DNA of 64,000 nt, from positions 16,058,001 to 16,122,000 of the forward strand of contig NC_060060.1 in assembly GCF_020283565.1 (NCBI RefSeq), in the 5' to 3' direction. A program made the translations under genes and the position numbers. The notes beneath the pieces are model-generated. The model was not told where the DNA came from, searched no databases, and worked only from the letters and a program-made list of their open reading frames with translations. The DNA is from Trifolium pratense (Eukaryota; Streptophyta; Magnoliopsida; Fabales; Fabaceae). Each line of letters opens with the position of its first letter. Positions within the stretch are counted from its first letter, which is position 1. Below, one piece after another: positions 36,267 to 47,265 of the stretch.

Positions 36267-38255
36267 ATGTCTGGAGGAGACGATAGTAGTACTAGAACTG
36301 TTGAGGTCAGTGGTGCTGTTGGTGATGGTCCTAGAAATGCTTATGGTTATGACTACTTAAGTAATGAATCACATGAACATAGTGGCAATAGAAAAGTCCC
36401 TATATTCAATGGTGATGCATCATTATTTGAGTGGTGGAAGGAAAGACTGTATAGCAATATTACTGCCATTGATCATGAGTTGTGGGATTTGGTTGAGCTG
36501 GGAGTAACCTTTGAAAACTTAAATGAACATGGAAGATTGTCCATTGAGCATAGAAGGTTACTCACACCAGCTAACTTAAAAATCTACAATAAGCATCATA
36601 GAGTAAAGAACATTGTTTATGGTGCTATAAGACATGAAGATTATGTCAGAATAGAAAACAAGTCCACTGCTAAATCTATCTTTGATTCTATGTGTGCTAT
36701 CTATGATGGTAATGAAAAGGTTCAAGAGGCTAAGGCTAGTCTCTTGATAAGGCAATATGAACTATTCACTATGCAACAAGATGAAAGCATTGAGACTATG
36801 TTTACAAGGTTTCAAATCCTTGTATCTGGTCTTAAAGCTCTTAAGAGAAGTTATTCCACCTATGACCATGTTCAGAAGATTCTGAGAAGTCTTTCTATTG
36901 CGTGGAGACCTAAGGTCACTGCAATAGAAGAAGCTCAAAATCTCAAGACTCTGAGTCTTGAGGCTCTGATAAGCAATCTCAGAAGCCATGAGATGGTTCT
37001 GAATGCTGATTCAGAAGCTAAGAAGAAGTCCAAGTCTGTGGCTTTACAGTCAACTAGGACTTCTTCTAAAGCTCTTAAGACTCAGCTTCTTGACATTGAA
37101 GAGGAATCTTCTGCAGATGGTCAAGAGGAGGAAATTGATGAAGATGAGCTTGCTTTATTCATCAAGTTTCAGCAATGGAACAGGCTTAACAAAAGAAATT
37201 TCAGAGGAAACAGTTCCAGAAACTTTGTCAGTAAGAAGGATGATCAGAAGAACTGCTTCAACTGTAAGAAGCCAGGACACTTTATTGCTGACTGTCCAGA
37301 AATGTCTGCCAAAGACAAAAACAAAAGATACAGCTCAAAAAAGCAACAATTTAAGAGCAAATTGAAAAAGAGTCTGATGGCTACTTTTGAAGAGTTGTCA
37401 TCTGAGGAAGAAGTTGAGGAAGAGGAAGAGGCAAATCTAGCCCTAATGGCTTCAACTGACTCAGATGCAGATTCAGAGGATGAATCAGAATCAGATTCAG
37501 AAGTTACAGATGAGGTATTTTCTGACTGTTCTAAATCTCAACTTATAACTGCACTTAACAAGGTCATTGAGAAACATCTCAGAGTGTTAAGTAAACAAAA
37601 AGTTTTACAAGAAAAGCTTAACACTCTGACTGAACAGACAAAACATTTTCAAGGTCTATATCAAGAAACTCTGAATAGAGTGAATGACTTTGAAAAGGGT
37701 TGTGCTGTGTGTCACAAACCTATTGATGAGCAGGAAATAGCTCTTCAACAGTTTGTGCATCTCAATCTTGGGAAGAGCAAAGCTGCTAATAGAATTTATA
37801 ATGTTTTGAGACATAGAGGAGAAGGACTTGGCTATGAATATGGTAGAACATATTCAAAGCTGACGACCTTCGCCAAAAAGGTTGGAAAATCTTGGGTTTA
37901 TTATGTTGTTCCACCAAGTGAAGAGAGAAAGAATCCTGGTACCTTTGAAAATAAGGATGATGATCTGAGAGATTTAGAAGCTGACAACTCAGAGGAACCA
38001 AGTTCCTCAGGATCTGGAAAGAAAAGTTCAGAAGATAGAAGTTGTTCAGAACCTGAGAACATTAGTTCAGACGTTCTGAAAACTTCAAAATCTGAGACTT
38101 CAAATTCTGGAATCAAAGGAACTTCAGTACCTAAGGCTAGTCAATCTAAAGACTCAGAAGTTGTTAAAAGAAAAAAGTCTAATTCCAAACCTCAGATGCA
38201 ATATAGGACTAAGATTATTTATGATTCTAAAGTCAGTAGATATAACCAATCATAA
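36267..38255 (+). CDS. Sirevirus Gag
   Basis: 662 codons. Residues about 40-250 are the copia Gag core (FNGDASLFEWWKERL…, FTRFQILVSGLKALK). The CCHC zinc knuckle CFNCKKPGHFIADC is near 329-342. A very acidic region follows (about 375-420), then a helical segment near 440-490 and a second Cys pair, CAVCHKPIDE, near 480. The tail is Ser/Lys rich. It forms the particle core and binds the element RNA. The TAA at 38253-38255 is followed by 135 more open codons in the same frame, so either the stop is recent or it is read through. Confidence 0.92.
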   Translation: MSGGDDSSTRTVEVSGAVGDGPRNAYGYDYLSNESHEHSGNRKVPIFNGDASLFEWWKERLYSNITAIDHELWDLVELGVTFENLNEHGRLSIEHRRLLTPANLKIYNKHHRVKNIVYGAIRHEDYVRIENKSTAKSIFDSMCAIYDGNEKVQEAKASLLIRQYELFTMQQDESIETMFTRFQILVSGLKALKRSYSTYDHVQKILRSLSIAWRPKVTAIEEAQNLKTLSLEALISNLRSHEMVLNADSEAKKKSKSVALQSTRTSSKALKTQLLDIEEESSADGQEEEIDEDELALFIKFQQWNRLNKRNFRGNSSRNFVSKKDDQKNCFNCKKPGHFIADCPEMSAKDKNKRYSSKKQQFKSKLKKSLMATFEELSSEEEVEEEEEANLALMASTDSDADSEDESESDSEVTDEVFSDCSKSQLITALNKVIEKHLRVLSKQKVLQEKLNTLTEQTKHFQGLYQETLNRVNDFEKGCAVCHKPIDEQEIALQQFVHLNLGKSKAANRIYNVLRHRGEGLGYEYGRTYSKLTTFAKKVGKSWVYYVVPPSEERKNPGTFENKDDDLRDLEADNSEEPSSSGSGKKSSEDRSCSEPENISSDVLKTSKSETSNSGIKGTSVPKASQSKDSEVVKRKKSNSKPQMQYRTKIIYDSKVSRYNQS

Positions 38256-38660
38256 CAAAAGATTGATGATAAATACAGACCCTGGAATCATAAACAATCC
38301 AAATCCTGGAATAATAACAGATCTCAAACAAAGAAAAAGTTTCAAAAAAGTTATTATTCCAAACCAAGATCTTTCTCTAACACTAAACAACATAGTAAGC
38401 ATTTGTGGACTAACAAGCGTGGACCCAGAAGATGGGTACCAAAAGCTGAAATAATGTACCATTCAGATTTACCAACTAGGAAAAGATGTGTCCTACCTAA
38501 AGCATGGAAACAAGTCCTATGCAAAGGAAGAAGGGCTTATGTCCTAGACAAATGGCTGACAAGTTCTCAAGTTAACAATCAGAACTTGAGAAATGAAGAG
38601 GAAGAATACTGGGATGACTTTATCATTAAATGTGATGAAGAGTTCTACCGCAATGATTAA
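38256..38660 (+). pseudogene. open frame continuing past the gag stop (gag-pol linker)
   Basis: Same frame as gag, 134 codons to TAA 38658-38660. It is basic at first (KYRPWNHKQSKSW…) and acidic near the end (NEEEEYWDDF). No separate start is evident. In related elements the corresponding linker joins Gag to protease. Here pol continues in another frame directly after it. Confidence 0.6.
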
Positions 38661-38662
38661 AG

Positions 38663-41600
38663 TTGTTTCTCATACAGCCTACCACTCAAAGAAGTATCAT
38701 GAATCACTCATGGTATCTGGATAGTGGATGTTCAAGGCATATGACTGGTGACAAACAACTATTTTCTAAGCTGACTATGAAAGAAGGAGGAACTGTTGGC
38801 TTTGGAGGTAATCAAAAAGGAAAGATAATAGGTACATGTACAGTAGGTAATTCTTCCCTATCTATTAATGATGTTTGGTTAGTTGATGGACTCAAACATA
38901 ACCTATTGAGCATAAGTCAATTTTGCGACAATGGTTATGTAGTTGTCTTTGATAAGGAATCATGTACTGTAACTAAACAATCTGATAACTCCATTGTATT
39001 CAAAGGTCTGAGAAAGAACAATGTTTATAAAATTAATCTTTCTGATTTGAATGAACAAAAAGTGGTGTGTCTTTTGACCTTGAGTGAAGAAAAATGGATC
39101 TGGCATAAGAGGTTAGGCCATGCTAACTGGAGGTTAATCTCTAAGCTTAGCAAGCTTGACCTTGTCAGAGGTTTACCAAAAATCAAATATCACTCAAACA
39201 CACTTTGTGGTTCTTGTCAAAAAGGAAAGATTACAAAATCATCTTTTAAACCTAAGAACATTGTCTCTACCTCAAGACCATTGGAACTTCTTCACATTGA
39301 CCTGTTTGGGCCAGTTCACACTGCCTCTATCAATGGAAAGAAGTATGGATTAGTAATTGTTGATGATTACAGTAGATGGACTTGGGTAAAATTCCTAAGA
39401 ACAAAAGATGAAGCTTATGATGAGTTTAGCATCTTCTGCAAACAAATTCAAAATGAAAAAGGCTACACGATTTTAAAAGTTAGAAGTGATCATGGTGGAG
39501 AATTTGAAAATGAACCTTTTGAAAATTTCTGTGAAAAATATGGCATCTCGCATGAATTCGCTTCTCCTAGAACTCCTCAACAAAATGGGGTTGTAGAAAG
39601 GAAGAATAGAACTCTGCAAGAAATGGCCAGAACCATGATGCATGAAACTAATGTAGCAAAGTTTTTATGGGCAGAAGCTGTAAACACAGCATGTTATGTT
39701 CAAAATAGAATCTATATCAGATCTAAGTTGAACAAAACTGCTTATGAATTGTTCAAAGGAAGAAAACCTGACATTTCTTATTTTCATCAGTTTGGATGTA
39801 CCTGTTACATCTTAAATAACAAAGTCCATCTAAAGAAATTTGATGCTAGAGGCTATAAGGGTATCTTTATAGGATACTCTGAACGCTCAAAAGCATACAG
39901 ACTGTATATTTCTGAAACACACACTGTGAAAGAAACTATGCATGTCAAGTTTGATGACAAAGAGTCTGACCAAGTGTCAGAGCTTGTGGAAGGTTTGTCT
40001 AGATTTCAGGTATCAGAGGATCAGTATTCAGATATTCCAAATTACTCAGAACATCCATTCTCTGAGGAACCTCTGAACATGACAGTTCCTACAGACTCTG
40101 AACAACAAAGAACTGAAGCAGCTGCTGAACCTGCTGTTGATGAGTCTGAAGATGATGAACCCCCTAGAAACACCTTCAAATACAAATCATCACATCCAGA
40201 GGAACTGATCTTAGGCAACAAGGATAGTCCAAGGAAGACTAGATCTCAACTGAGAAATGAGGAATCTTTAGTTGGTCTTATCTCAATGATGGAACCGTCA
40301 AAGATTGATGAAGCTCTAAAAGATGATGCTTGGATTGTAGCAATGCAAGAAGAGCTAAATCAATTTCAAAGGAATGATGTATGGACTCTAGTGCCTAAAC
40401 CTTCACACAAGAACATTATTGGAACAAAATGGGTATTCAGAAACAAGCTGAATGAACAAGGTGAAGTGGTAAGAAACAAGGCTAGATTGGTTGCACAAGG
40501 TTATAGTCAGCAAGAGGGGATTGACTATACTGAAACCTTTGCACCAGTTGCTAGACTTGAGGCTATCAGGTTACTTCTATCTTATGCTGTTAATCATGGA
40601 ATAACTTTGTATCAGATGGATGTTAAAAGTGCATTCTTAAATGGTTTTATTTCTGAAGAAGTGCATGTTAAGCAACCTCCTGATTTTGAAGATGTCTCAA
40701 ACCCAGAACATGTTTTCAGATTGAAGAAATCACTGTATGGTCTGAAACAAGCTCCAAGAGCTTGGTATGATAGACTCAGTAATTTCCTTCTTGAAAAGGG
40801 TTTTGAGAAAGGAAAGGTTGACTGCACACTCTTCAGAAAAACAACCAAAGAAGATATTTTGATCATTCAAATCTATGTTGATGATATTATTTTTGGTTCA
40901 ACTAATGCTTCTTTGTGCAAGAATTTCTCTAAGATAATGCAGGATGAATTTGAAATGAGCATGATGGGAGAATTGAAGTTCTTTCTTGGAATTCAAATCA
41001 ATCAGAAGAAGGAAGGAACTTATGTTCATCAATCAAAATATACCAAAGAACTTCTGAAGAAGTTCAACCTAGATGACTGCAAAATAATGAACACTCCTAT
41101 GCATTCAACTACCAACATGAGCAAGTCAGAAGATGAAGGAAAAGTAGACCAAAAGGTCTACAGAGGTATGATTGGTTCATTACTCTATTTGACAGCCTCT
41201 AGGCCAGATATTTTATTCAGTGTTTGCTTATGTGCAAGATTCCAGTCAGATCCTAGAGAATCTCATCTTACTGCTGTAAAGAGAATCTTTAGGTATCTGA
41301 AAGGAACAACTAATCTTGGACTTCTCTATAAGAAATCCAATGATTATGTGCTAAATGGATTCTGTGATGCTGATTATGCGGGAGATAAAATTGAAAGAAA
41401 ATCCACAAGTGGCAATTGTCAGTTTGTTGGTGAAAACCTTATCTCCTGGGCTAGTAAAAGACAAACTACTATAGCTTTGTCTACAGCAGAAGCAGAATAC
41501 ATTTCAGCAGCTAAGTGTTGAACACAACTACTCTGGTTAAAATATCAGTTAGAAGATTATCAGGTAAGCAGTCACAATGTTCCTTTATATTGTGATAACA

Positions 41601-41821
41601 CTGCAGCCATTCATTTATCTAAAAATCCTATCCTACACTCTAGAGCCAAACATATTGAAATTAAACACCATTTTATCAGAGATTATGTTCAGAGAGGCAT
41701 TATAGATATTAAGTTTGTTGATACTGAAAATCAATGGGCTGACATATTTACTAAAGCCTTACCTGTTGAAAGATTTGATTTTATAAAGAAACATCTGAAC
41801 ATGTTTTCAATCTCTGAATGA
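38663..41821 (+). pseudogene. copia pol polyprotein (protease, integrase, RT, RNase H), interrupted
   Basis: The frame is open from about 38657 without a clear ATG until 38699. Protease has WYLDSGCSRHMTG with the catalytic DSG. The pre-integrase zinc domain is WHKRLGHAN…CGSCQKGK. Integrase shows D (LLHIDLFGP), D (RSDHGGEFEN) and E (VVERKNRT). RT contains AFLNGF and YVDDIIFGS. RNase H contains CDADYAGDK and ALSTAEAEY. A TGA at 41519-41521 stops the frame inside RNase H; reading continues in frame for about 99 codons to TGA 41819. The frame differs from the gag/linker frame. The order PR-IN-RT-RH is the copia order. As written it is unlikely to give a complete RNase H. Confidence 0.92.
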
Positions 41822-42029
41822 AATTTTTTTTTTGGCAATATGAGTATAAGAGGTTATGTATATCAGAACTTATGATTCAGAACATCTGAAACACAAGCTC
41901 TGAAATACTTAACTCTGGTAGATTTTTTAAACTCAGAGGCTCTGAACTATTTAAGTGGAAAACGTTTAGCATTCGCTGCTAAACAGTTGTCCATTAAAAT
42001 AGCAGTTACCAAGTAAACTTCTGCACGTG

Positions 42030-44292
42030 CACTACAAGAAAAAAGATTTTTGGCAGCGACTATTTTGCAGCGACATTCAAGTTGTTGATAAAAACCTACA
42101 TATAGCAGCAACTAATTTAAGTCGTTGTGATAAGTTAATTTTTTTCGCAACAATTTTATTATTGTTGGGAAATTTTATTATTGTTGCGAAAAGTGTACAT
42201 ATAGCAACAACTTATTTAAGTTTATGTTTTTTTTTTTAAAAAAAATTTAATATAAATAATATTTTTTTATACATAAAAAACTACCAAACTTTTATTGTTT
42301 TATTCCTTTTTTTATGCATAGATTCATATATAATCTTTTTATTGTTTGTTATTTTCTATATTTTTTTTTATTAAACTTCTTATAATCTTTATTATTTTTT
42401 TCTTTTTCCTATTTTTATGCATATATTGTTAACAGAGTAAAATTACAATAAAAAATACAAAATTTGAAATATTATTAAAATTAAAGACAAATTATTAAAC
42501 ATAGTAGTAATTAGTTTTATTATATTAGAACTAGTTTAGAAACCCGTGCATATTCGCACGGATCCATCGACTTTTATTCGATATTTAAGATTGTCACTGT
42601 ATTAATGTAGAAATTTTATTTAGAATTAGAAATTTGTTATATAATAGTATTGTTAAAGTATAAGTGGAATTATTGTGTTATTTCTTGTAAACTTATTTAT
42701 TCAATTTTTTAATGTTACGGAATGGTCCCGTGTATATTTTTAATAAAAAATTAGAAATTTTATTAGGAATATTCAGAGTAATTAGAAATTTCTTGTGTTA
42801 TATCTTCTTAATTTTTTTAATATTTTTTCTATAATTGTTTTTATGGACTAAACTTTCTATATTATTTTTTTCACCTATTTTTAGGTATAGATTGTTCTGG
42901 TTTGTTCTTATCTATAATCCGTTTTGTTTCTATTTTTAAGCATATCATCTTTTTTTTGGTGGTAATCGATTTTAATATATTATTAGTAGATTAGAATAGA
43001 TTAATTAAATTATGTTTATTTATATTAACAAAATAGTGGTTTGTTTTTTTTTTCTTCAAAACTGAACGGGACCACTCCATACATATCCACATTGAGTAAA
43101 GATAATTCATTATTTTATTTTCCATGTTTTTTGGAATGTTTGTTAATTGATAAAATCTATAAATTTACTCACTTGAATCATGTATTGCAAACTTTCTCTT
43201 ACGTAGATTACTATTCATCCAACGTTCATCTTTCTCTTTTGTTCACCCATTCTCTCCGAAATTTAACCATCCCGCTTCTCTATCATGTCACCGTTATTCA
43301 ATAACTTATATGATTTTCGTTTTCAAAATCACTTCTCTCAGTTTGTTCCACACATAACCTCATTAAAAGTTGAGTATAATTTCAATATTAACAAAACGTT
43401 ACGATGAGAACGCATGTAATATTATAAAGCATTTGAAGAATACTAACGCAATTGAAGAAAAGTGTCAAGACTATGAAAGAAGATGATGAATAATGAAGAA
43501 AAAAAGCGTGGGGAAAGAAATCAAGTCATCGGTGTCTTAGTAATTTTTGTGGTGTTCTTATAGGATTAAGTGATAGACATTCAAAGTAGTATTACTCTTT
43601 TGTATTATCTAGCTTCTTGTTGTTAACTTAGTCTCTATGTTACTGTTTTATATTATGTGGCTGACAATTTTTTTTTTTTTTGTAAGTATCATGTTTTCTT
43701 ACGGTCTAAAAGACTTATGATTTGTATTTTGATTATTTGTATTTCAATTTTTTATAAATAAAATTTGTCTATTAAAACAAATTGAACAAAAAACATAACT
43801 TATAAATAATATAAAAAAAAAAAATATTTTCTAAAAATTAAGTGAATAATGCAAATCTTTTTTATAAAAAATAACAAAAATATATAATATTATTGTTAAG
43901 CTATAAAAGATATAACAACAATTGATATTGTTGACAAAAAATAACTTATTGCAGCGAACTTTAGTTGTTGACAAAAATACATTTTGCAGCGACTTTAGTT
44001 GTTGAGTGCAGCGACTTTAGTTGTTGACAAAAGTACATTTTTGCAGCGACTTTAGTTGTTAACAAAAATACATTTTGCAGCGACAATGGTCATCATACGT
44101 CAGCGATCTTTGTTGTTGCGAAAACACTAGTTATGGCAGCGACATTGATTGTCCTTGCAAAACTTTTTGCAACGGCACCTATGCCAACGACATGCAGCGA
44201 CAATTTTTTTGCTGCCAAAAATATATTTCGCAGCAATTTTGTGTTTTTCTCAACGACACTTGTCGCTGCCAAAAACTTTTTTTCTTGTAGTG
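42030..44292. mobile_element. non-autonomous CACTA (En/Spm) transposon
   Basis: 2263 bp. Ends are CACTACAAGAAAAAAG and its near inverse CTTTTTTTCTTGTAGTG. Subterminal copies of GCAGCGAC with TTTAGTTGTTGACAAAA lie within 250 bp of the left end and about 370 bp of the right end, as expected for CACTA transposase binding sites. The interior is AT-rich with no transposase ORF, so mobility would need a partner. It sits between pol and the env-like ORF of the Sirevirus. Confidence 0.93.
42531..42580 (-). other. possible Helitron 3' terminus inside the CACTA element
   Basis: On the minus strand a stem (CCGTGC…GCACGG, 42544-42561) is followed 11 bases later by CTAG and then T. That is the form of a Helitron 3' end. 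I could not find a matching TC start. Confidence 0.3.
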
Positions 44293-44531
44293 GTGGTCTA
44301 CGTGTGTCAGGTAGTGGGTGGTTAATGATGACTTTTAGTATTCAAATTTTTGTCAATTTGCGTAACTTCCCAAATTTGCCATTTTTGTGTTAACTGTCCG
44401 CTTTTAAATAAACTTACACAATACACTTGTACACTTTTCACTCTCACAACCCACACTTTCTTTTCTCTCTAAACCTTCAACAAAAATCTTTTTTCTCTCT
44501 CTTTAGTTCCTACCCTTACCTAAACTCCATC
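44293..44531 (+). promoter_or_regulatory. leader of the env-like ORF
   Basis: TTTTAAATAAAC near 44402 resembles a TATA box. A long pyrimidine tract ending CTCTCTTTAG (about 44483-44506) resembles a splice acceptor. Either a private promoter or splicing of the genomic RNA could supply the message. Confidence 0.4.
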
Positions 44532-46919
44532 ATGGCTGGTTCTTCTACTTCTTCTTCAACAAAGATCCCTCCGTTCATGTTCAAACATCTTCAGATTGTT
44601 GGGAACGAGATGGAATTCCCAGAATCTCAACTGTCGTTACTACCTGAGAAGATGGTCGACTTTAATAGTTTGAAGGATAATGGGTTTGATGTGAAGCCGT
44701 ATTTCTCTGCTCAAGGATGGGATAAGTACTTCGACATGTTAAATGGTCCTATCTACCCAGATCTCTTGAAGAAATTCTGGATGAAAGCAAGAGTCTTTTC
44801 AGAGTATGAAGCTAAGCAAGAAGAACTTGCAGCAATCGAAAGAGATCCTAGTCTGAAAGGAAAAACTAGGAAGGAAATGGGTCTATTGGAGTTCACTGGT
44901 ACACAGATTAGGTCTAACATCTGTGGTATCAATCTCACTTTCTCTCCAATTCACTTCAATGCTTTGCTGGGTTTGGATAACCTTGGCTTAGTGCTGGATG
45001 ATTTTGAGAAGGATACAAGATTCAGAGACGAACTTCTGCACAAGATATGCATTAATATGAAGATGAAGGGAAAGGTTAAAGGTCTGACAGATGAGTGCAA
45101 GGTTTTATTCAAGATTATTTTATCAACTATCAGTCCAAGAGTTGGTGGTACTGATACTATCTCATGGCCTCATCGTCATCTGATATACTTCCTTCTGACT
45201 GAGAGAAAAGTCAATCTGGGTAAGTACTTCTTTGAGAGGATCTGTGAAGCCATCTTCCTAAGCAAGTCTCAGAGGAAAACAACCATTGTTTATCCTAGAT
45301 TGCTTTCAGATCTTCTTTTCCAAGGTCACATTGTTCAGAATCTGAAGAAGTTCTATCCAGAACTTATGGCTCAGAAGCTCTCGCCAGAAGTTCTGACTGC
45401 AAGCTTTTTGACAAAGATGCAATTAATCGACACCAAGCTGGTTCAACCTAAACAGAAGTTTAAAGTAAGTCTAGAAGATCGTCTGTATGTGGATGGATAT
45501 CCAGTAATCTCTGAATTAGATGCTGAAGAGGTTATTCAAGATTACCTGAAGGTTCTTCAAGGTGAAGGCTATGCTGTTGATAGGAGTATGGTTTCAAAGG
45601 CTCCAGTAAACATGTATAAGCCTAAAAGGAAACCCAAGAGGAAAGCTGATTCTCAGGATGAACAAGTTAAGCCAGATCTTCTTGCTCAGAAGAAGGTTAA
45701 GGTTGAGCAATCTATGGCTGAACAGAGAACTAAGAGGAAACATGAGGATGTTGCTAACAAGGCTGCTGAAGCATCATCTAAAAAGCCAATTATTATTGAT
45801 GAGGATAGCTCATCTGATGAGACTGAATCTGATGATGAAAGTGAATCTGATGAAGAGACTATTGGTGCCAAGCTACGTAAGAGACAAGTCCCTGATCCTA
45901 AAGGTAAGTCTCCTAAGTACATTCTTAATGAAGCTGAGATTGGAATAGGCTTTACCAAACCTCTTAGAACTATCTTTCCCAAATCTACTAACATTTCAAC
46001 TTCTGATAACCCCCTATCTGAACTTGAAAAACATCTTAGCCCAGACCCTCTAAACAATCAACCTTTTACTCATGAAACCCACAAATCTTCATCACCTCCG
46101 AAATTCAAATCACCTCAACCACAACCACAAAAAGAATCACCTGACATTCCATCAACTGAACCCCAATCAGATATTCCCACTACTGAACAAAACTCTCCCA
46201 CCAAACAACCCTCTCCTAACAAAACTCCTGAACCAACCTCTGAATCAACTTCTGAACCCAATCCTAACTCAAGTGCTGAACATGTTTCTCCTGAACGTAT
46301 TCACACTTGTGTTCCTAAACCCTTCATTCCTAATATCTCACCCTCATTCTCTGACCTATTTGGTAACCTCTCCAATCAGCTTTATGATGATTTACTTAGG
46401 TTGTCACATATTAAGGACAGGTTCTTGGTTTATCCCTCTGATGTGGATATGGAGGTATCACTTCTCAAGGCAAAAATATGTAATGCTCTGGATGCAGTGG
46501 GTGAAGATATCAAGTCTGTTATTAGAAAACGGGATATGGAGGTGGTTCATCTGGTGAAGGAAGGCTTAGCAAGGGCTAGTCTAAAAAGGTTAACTATGTA
46601 CAGTCATGAAGAGAATGAGCGTGCCAAGTTTGCTGCTATATCTGCTGCTATGAGGCGTCTGACTGCTTTTAAGGAGTTCTGGGTTGATTCCAAACTTTTC
46701 AAGAGTCTTGAAGATCAGAGGATTGAAAATGAACGTATTGCTGAAGCTGCTGCAAGGATTGCCCAACTAGCTGATGAGCAGAATCAAGAGGATGCTCCGG
46801 ATGCTGATGTGCTTATGATTGATTATCAAGAGGATGGTGAAACCTCCTCTGATAAAGGAAAAGCTCTTATGGATTCAGATCAGCTAAGGATTCTTCAGGA
46901 TGAATTGAGGCAACAATAA
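44532..46919 (+). CDS. Sirevirus 'env-like' extra ORF
   Basis: The first good start is ATG 44532 (MAGSSTSSS…), giving 795 codons; the frame upstream lacks an ATG. Residues about 50-330 form the conserved region shared with the ORF at 1601 (QGWDKYF…, ISPRVGGTD). A basic patch KPKRKPKRK lies near 364, PIIIDEDSSSDE near 418-430 within an acidic stretch, and a Pro/Ser/Thr-rich part at 500-600. Helical segments follow at 620-790. No signal peptide or membrane span is visible. TAA 46917 cuts the frame; 34 further codons with a coiled-coil heptad pattern (VDKLDSKVDSL) continue in frame to TAG 47022-47024, so the present end is probably a recent nonsense change. Confidence 0.82.
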   Translation: MAGSSTSSSTKIPPFMFKHLQIVGNEMEFPESQLSLLPEKMVDFNSLKDNGFDVKPYFSAQGWDKYFDMLNGPIYPDLLKKFWMKARVFSEYEAKQEELAAIERDPSLKGKTRKEMGLLEFTGTQIRSNICGINLTFSPIHFNALLGLDNLGLVLDDFEKDTRFRDELLHKICINMKMKGKVKGLTDECKVLFKIILSTISPRVGGTDTISWPHRHLIYFLLTERKVNLGKYFFERICEAIFLSKSQRKTTIVYPRLLSDLLFQGHIVQNLKKFYPELMAQKLSPEVLTASFLTKMQLIDTKLVQPKQKFKVSLEDRLYVDGYPVISELDAEEVIQDYLKVLQGEGYAVDRSMVSKAPVNMYKPKRKPKRKADSQDEQVKPDLLAQKKVKVEQSMAEQRTKRKHEDVANKAAEASSKKPIIIDEDSSSDETESDDESESDEETIGAKLRKRQVPDPKGKSPKYILNEAEIGIGFTKPLRTIFPKSTNISTSDNPLSELEKHLSPDPLNNQPFTHETHKSSSPPKFKSPQPQPQKESPDIPSTEPQSDIPTTEQNSPTKQPSPNKTPEPTSESTSEPNPNSSAEHVSPERIHTCVPKPFIPNISPSFSDLFGNLSNQLYDDLLRLSHIKDRFLVYPSDVDMEVSLLKAKICNALDAVGEDIKSVIRKRDMEVVHLVKEGLARASLKRLTMYSHEENERAKFAAISAAMRRLTAFKEFWVDSKLFKSLEDQRIENERIAEAAARIAQLADEQNQEDAPDADVLMIDYQEDGETSSDKGKALMDSDQLRILQDELRQQ

Positions 46920-47024
46920 GAAGCTCATCAGAACCTAGAGTCCAAGGTGGATAAGCTTGACTCCAAAGTGGACTCCCTGAACGACAAACTTGACATCCTC
47001 TTAACTTTTCTTCAAAAACCCTAG
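46920..47024 (+). pseudogene. lost C-terminal end of the env-like ORF
   Basis: In frame with 44532-46919 and beyond its TAA. A leucine/valine heptad pattern predicts a short coiled coil. Ends at TAG 47022-47024. Confidence 0.6.
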
Positions 47025-47207
47025 GATTTTATGCACCTTATGTTATTTATGTTTCCTTTATTTTTGGTATTCTCTGAACAATTTTATTTTGGTTTTTTAA
47101 CTTAGTTAATTGGTTTGTTATTTGTTTTTTTGTGTGTGTCGCTTAACTTTATATTTTTAAGATAAACAAGAAAATAAGAACACAAGCAGTTTTTTAAAAG
47201 GAAATTT

Positions 47208-47213
47208 TTTATT
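47208..47213 (-). terminator. AATAAA poly(A) signal for the antisense ORF
   Basis: Minus-strand AATAAA lies about 53 bases downstream of the antisense ORF stop. Confidence 0.5.
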
Positions 47214-47265
47214 GATGCTCTGAAAATGCTGAGTACATTGGCAAAAAGAAAAAGACGACCTAATT

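Larger units (their letters stand above)
42027..44295. repeat. GTG target duplication bracketing the CACTA element
   Basis: GTG at 42027-42029 and 44293-44295. A 3-bp duplication is the rule for CACTA (En/Spm) transposons. Confidence 0.9.

Noticed and set aside
44427..44531. N-terminal extension of the env-like ORF
   Set aside because: It begins at TTG, not ATG, and lies in the pyrimidine-rich leader; ATG 44532 is the better start.
45658..46557. Overlapping ORFs of 96, 123 and 161 codons
   Set aside because: Other frames of the env-like gene; composition is low complexity and no start context or motif supports them.
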